Assembly: GCF_000368685.1 (NCBI RefSeq)
Contig: NZ_KB849628.1
Location: forward strand, 512,442 to 576,441
From: Acinetobacter baylyi DSM 14961 = CIP 107474
Lineage (GTDB): Bacteria > Pseudomonadota > Gammaproteobacteria > Pseudomonadales > Moraxellaceae
Direction of reading: 5' to 3'
DNA: 64,000 bases
The notes under the pieces are model-generated. The model was not told the DNA's origin. It saw nothing but the letters and a program-made list of their open reading frames with translations, and did not search any database. The position numbers and the translations under genes are program-made. Shown piece by piece: positions 62,213 through 64,000 of the stretch (the first letter of the stretch is position 1; each line of letters opens with the position of its first letter).

Positions 62213-63154
62213 ATGACTGATGCCTTGATATTACGTGATTTGTCTAAAACTTATCGCAATGGATTTCAAGCCTTAAAAGGAATCAATCTAACTGTTCCAG
62301 AAGGTGAATTTTATGCACTACTCGGTCCTAACGGTGCAGGAAAATCCACCACCATTAGCATCATCAGCTCCTTAACAAAAAAAACTTCTGGTGTTGTCGA
62401 AATTTTTGGTCATGACCTTGATCGTCATCCTTCACTTGCAAAGCAATGCTTAGGTGTTGTACCTCAAGAATTTAACTTTGGTCATTTTGAAAAGACATTT
62501 GACATATTAGTTACGCAAGCTGGTTATTATGGAATTCCCAAAAAGATAGCAGAACAACGTGCTGAACGTTATCTCGAGAAGCTTGGACTCTGGGAAAAAC
62601 GTGATATGCAGGCACGTATGCTGTCGGGTGGCATGAAGCGTCGTTTAATGATTGCACGCGCCATGATGCACGAGCCGAAGTTACTGATCCTTGATGAACC
62701 TACCGCAGGTGTCGATATCGAGTTGCGCCGTTCGATGTGGGATTTTCTAGTTGAAATGAATAATCAAGGTACTTCAATTATCCTCACCACCCATTATCTT
62801 GAAGAAGCAGAAATGCTTTGCCGTCGAATAGCGATTATTGATCGTGGTGTGATCAAAGAAGATACCACCATGAAAAGCTTCCTCAATCAATTAAGTGAAG
62901 AATCTTTTATTTTTGATTTAGATGAACCTATTGAACTTAATAATGAGCTCAACATTATTGGTGTTCGCTTCAATCTTATTGATCCGCTTACCTTAGAAGT
63001 TACTATGGATAAAGCGCATACCATGAATGATCTTTTCCAGCTACTCGAAGCTCAAGGTATTCGTGTACGAAGTATGCGTAATAAATCTAACCGCCTGGAA
63101 GAACTGTTCGTGCGTATGGTTGAGAAGAATCTAGAACAACAAGGAGCTGCATAG
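62213..63154 (+). CDS. yadG: ABC transporter ATP-binding protein (YadG-like)
   Basis: 313 residues. Walker A GPNGAGKST, Q-loop region GVVPQEFNFG, signature LSGGMKRRLMIARAM, Walker B LLILDEPTAGVD, H-loop LTTHYLEEAE. The C-terminal extension of about 70 residues after the ATPase is as in YadG. It pairs with the permease gene whose GTG start overlaps its stop codon (TAGTG) and is preceded by AAGGAG. The exported substrate of YadGH-type systems is not established. Confidence 0.93.
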   Translation: MTDALILRDLSKTYRNGFQALKGINLTVPEGEFYALLGPNGAGKSTTISIISSLTKKTSGVVEIFGHDLDRHPSLAKQCLGVVPQEFNFGHFEKTFDILVTQAGYYGIPKKIAEQRAERYLEKLGLWEKRDMQARMLSGGMKRRLMIARAMMHEPKLLILDEPTAGVDIELRRSMWDFLVEMNNQGTSIILTTHYLEEAEMLCRRIAIIDRGVIKEDTTMKSFLNQLSEESFIFDLDEPIELNNELNIIGVRFNLIDPLTLEVTMDKAHTMNDLFQLLEAQGIRVRSMRNKSNRLEELFVRMVEKNLEQQGAA

Positions 63155-63927
63155 TGAACTTTAGTCAGCTCAAAACAGCTTTAGGCACCCTTGTTCGAAA
63201 AGAAATTCGTCGTTTTATGCGAATCTGGCCTCAGACTCTATTACCACCTGCTATTACCATGAGCCTGTACTTTGTTATTTTTGGCAATCTGGTGGGCTCT
63301 CGTGTTGGACAAATGGGCGGTTTTAGCTATATGCAGTTTATCGTGCCTGGCCTCATTATGATGGCAATTATTACCAACAGTTATGCCAACGTTTCATCAA
63401 GTTTTTTCAGTGCCAAATTTCAGAAAAGCATTGAAGAACTCATCATGAGCCCTGTTCCGCTACATTTAATTTTATGGGGATACGTTATCGGCGGAATATG
63501 CCGCGGTGTATTGGTCGAAATTATCGTGACCCTCATGAGCCTGTTTTTTACAGACCTTTATATTCATAATTGGTTTGTGACTATATATACAGTCTTTATT
63601 ACCTCTTTTTTATTTTCGTTAGGTGGTTTCATTAATGCCGTCTATGCCAAATCATTTGATGACATTTCAATTATCCCAACTTTTGTTTTAACACCCTTAA
63701 CTTATTTGGGTGGCGTTTTTTACGCTATGAGTGCTTTGAGTCCTTTCTGGCAAAATCTCTCTTTGGTCAATCCGATTGTATATATGGTCAATGCTTTTCG
63801 TTTTGGCATATTAGGACAAAGTGATGTAAATGTTTCATTATCACTCATCGTCGTGACTTTATGCTGTGCCATTTTATATGGAGTAGCTTATTATTTACTT
63901 TCTCGTGGTTCAGGAATGCGTGAATGA
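63154..63927 (+). CDS. yadH: ABC-2 type permease (YadH-like)
   Basis: 257 residues with six hydrophobic segments and the ABC-2 pattern: LVRKEIRRFMRIWPQTLLPPAITMSLYFVIFG, GFSYMQFIVPGLIMMAIITNSYANVSSSFF, FQKSIEELIMSPVPLHLILWGYVIGG and a late LTPLTYLGGVFYAMSALSPFW. It is the membrane partner of the preceding ATPase. The start is GTG, coupled to the ATPase stop. Its own stop overlaps queF by ATGA. Confidence 0.93.
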   Translation: MNFSQLKTALGTLVRKEIRRFMRIWPQTLLPPAITMSLYFVIFGNLVGSRVGQMGGFSYMQFIVPGLIMMAIITNSYANVSSSFFSAKFQKSIEELIMSPVPLHLILWGYVIGGICRGVLVEIIVTLMSLFFTDLYIHNWFVTIYTVFITSFLFSLGGFINAVYAKSFDDISIIPTFVLTPLTYLGGVFYAMSALSPFWQNLSLVNPIVYMVNAFRFGILGQSDVNVSLSLIVVTLCCAILYGVAYYLLSRGSGMRE

Positions 63928-64000
63928 GTGTAGAACAATCTTTATTAGGTAAAGAAACAGAATATCCAACAACTTACAGCCCAAGTGTTTTGTTTCCAAT
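63924..64000 (+). CDS. queF: 7-cyano-7-deazaguanine reductase QueF, N-terminal part (cut by window end)
   Basis: The first 25 codons are visible: MSVEQSLLGKETEYPTTYSP and then SVLFP. This start is what I recall for Acinetobacter QueF, an NADPH-dependent nitrile reductase making preQ1 for queuosine. The ATG overlaps the permease stop (ATGA), so it is translated coupled to yadH. The catalytic Cys lies outside the window, so the call rests on the N-terminus only. Confidence 0.75.
   Translation, partial: MSVEQSLLGKETEYPTTYSPSVLFP

Noticed and set aside
1..64000. CRISPR array, transposase, restriction or toxin-antitoxin system
   Set aside because: I looked for regularly spaced repeats, DDE-type or HUH motifs and small paired genes and saw none. 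The only mobile-type gene is the integrase at the left edge.

Overview
The window is about 64 kb of AT-rich chromosome from a gamma-proteobacterium, most likely Acinetobacter (Moraxellaceae). The main pointers are the single-polypeptide prephenate dehydrogenase/EPSP synthase fusion, the efp/epmB pair, the ygiW-qseBC set, a HemP homologue, the ABC-2/queF junction and the low-GC codon usage throughout. Nearly all genes are housekeeping or core accessory. The only sign of a mobile element is at the left edge, where a tyrosine recombinase sits beside a tRNA-Val gene.

Layout. 0-1.4 kb: end of an unidentified gene, a tyrosine integrase with a cluster of short repeats upstream, and tRNA-Val(GAC). 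1.4-5.3 kb: moxR, DUF58 and transglutaminase (tgpA-like) operon. 5.4-9.6 kb: cstA with its small partner, then efp divergent from epmB. 9.6-13.5 kb: a PilZ-type protein and a FimX-like REC-PAS-GGDEF-EAL protein with degenerate catalytic sites, probably a c-di-GMP and type IV pilus pair. 13.5-24.8 kb: rpmE, a bile-acid-symporter-type transporter, ampG-gloA, a Lon-family protease, yaaA with an HD hydrolase, an alpha/beta hydrolase and pepD. 24.9-28.4 kb: aromatic amino acid genes (tyrA-aroA fusion, pheA). 28.5-35.6 kb: esterase, DJ-1/PfpI protein, acyl-CoA dehydrogenase, dctA, ybiB, a DUF1315 protein and nadK. 36-40.2 kb: PBP1b with a lipoprotein, a Nudix-ThiE fusion and a small hemP behind a Fur box. 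40.3-47.3 kb: qseC, qseB, ygiW, a GspE/PilB-type ATPase, a GAF-GGDEF cyclase, trmO and fpr. 47.3-51.9 kb: a catabolic-looking unit (GntR regulator, porin, NCS1 permease, Asp/Glu/hydantoin racemase) with a palindromic operator candidate. 52-61.4 kb: a DODA-type dioxygenase, ahpF, a three-gene TelA-type operon, glyA, a lipase-like lipoprotein and a DnaQ-type exonuclease. 61.4-64 kb: an intergenic region with a 30-bp perfect palindrome and a terminator, tRNA-Arg(CCG), a YadG/YadH-type ABC transporter and the start of queF.

I found no CRISPR array, toxin-antitoxin pair, restriction system, recognisable defence island, transposase or rRNA. The observations most worth a second look are the tandem TelA-like operon, the roughly 200-residue non-membrane insertion in AmpG, the palindrome-plus-terminator (possible small RNA) at 61.7 kb, the GntR operator candidates, and the tRNA-Val integrase with its repeat cluster. 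Family names rest on recognising motifs by eye. No database search was run.
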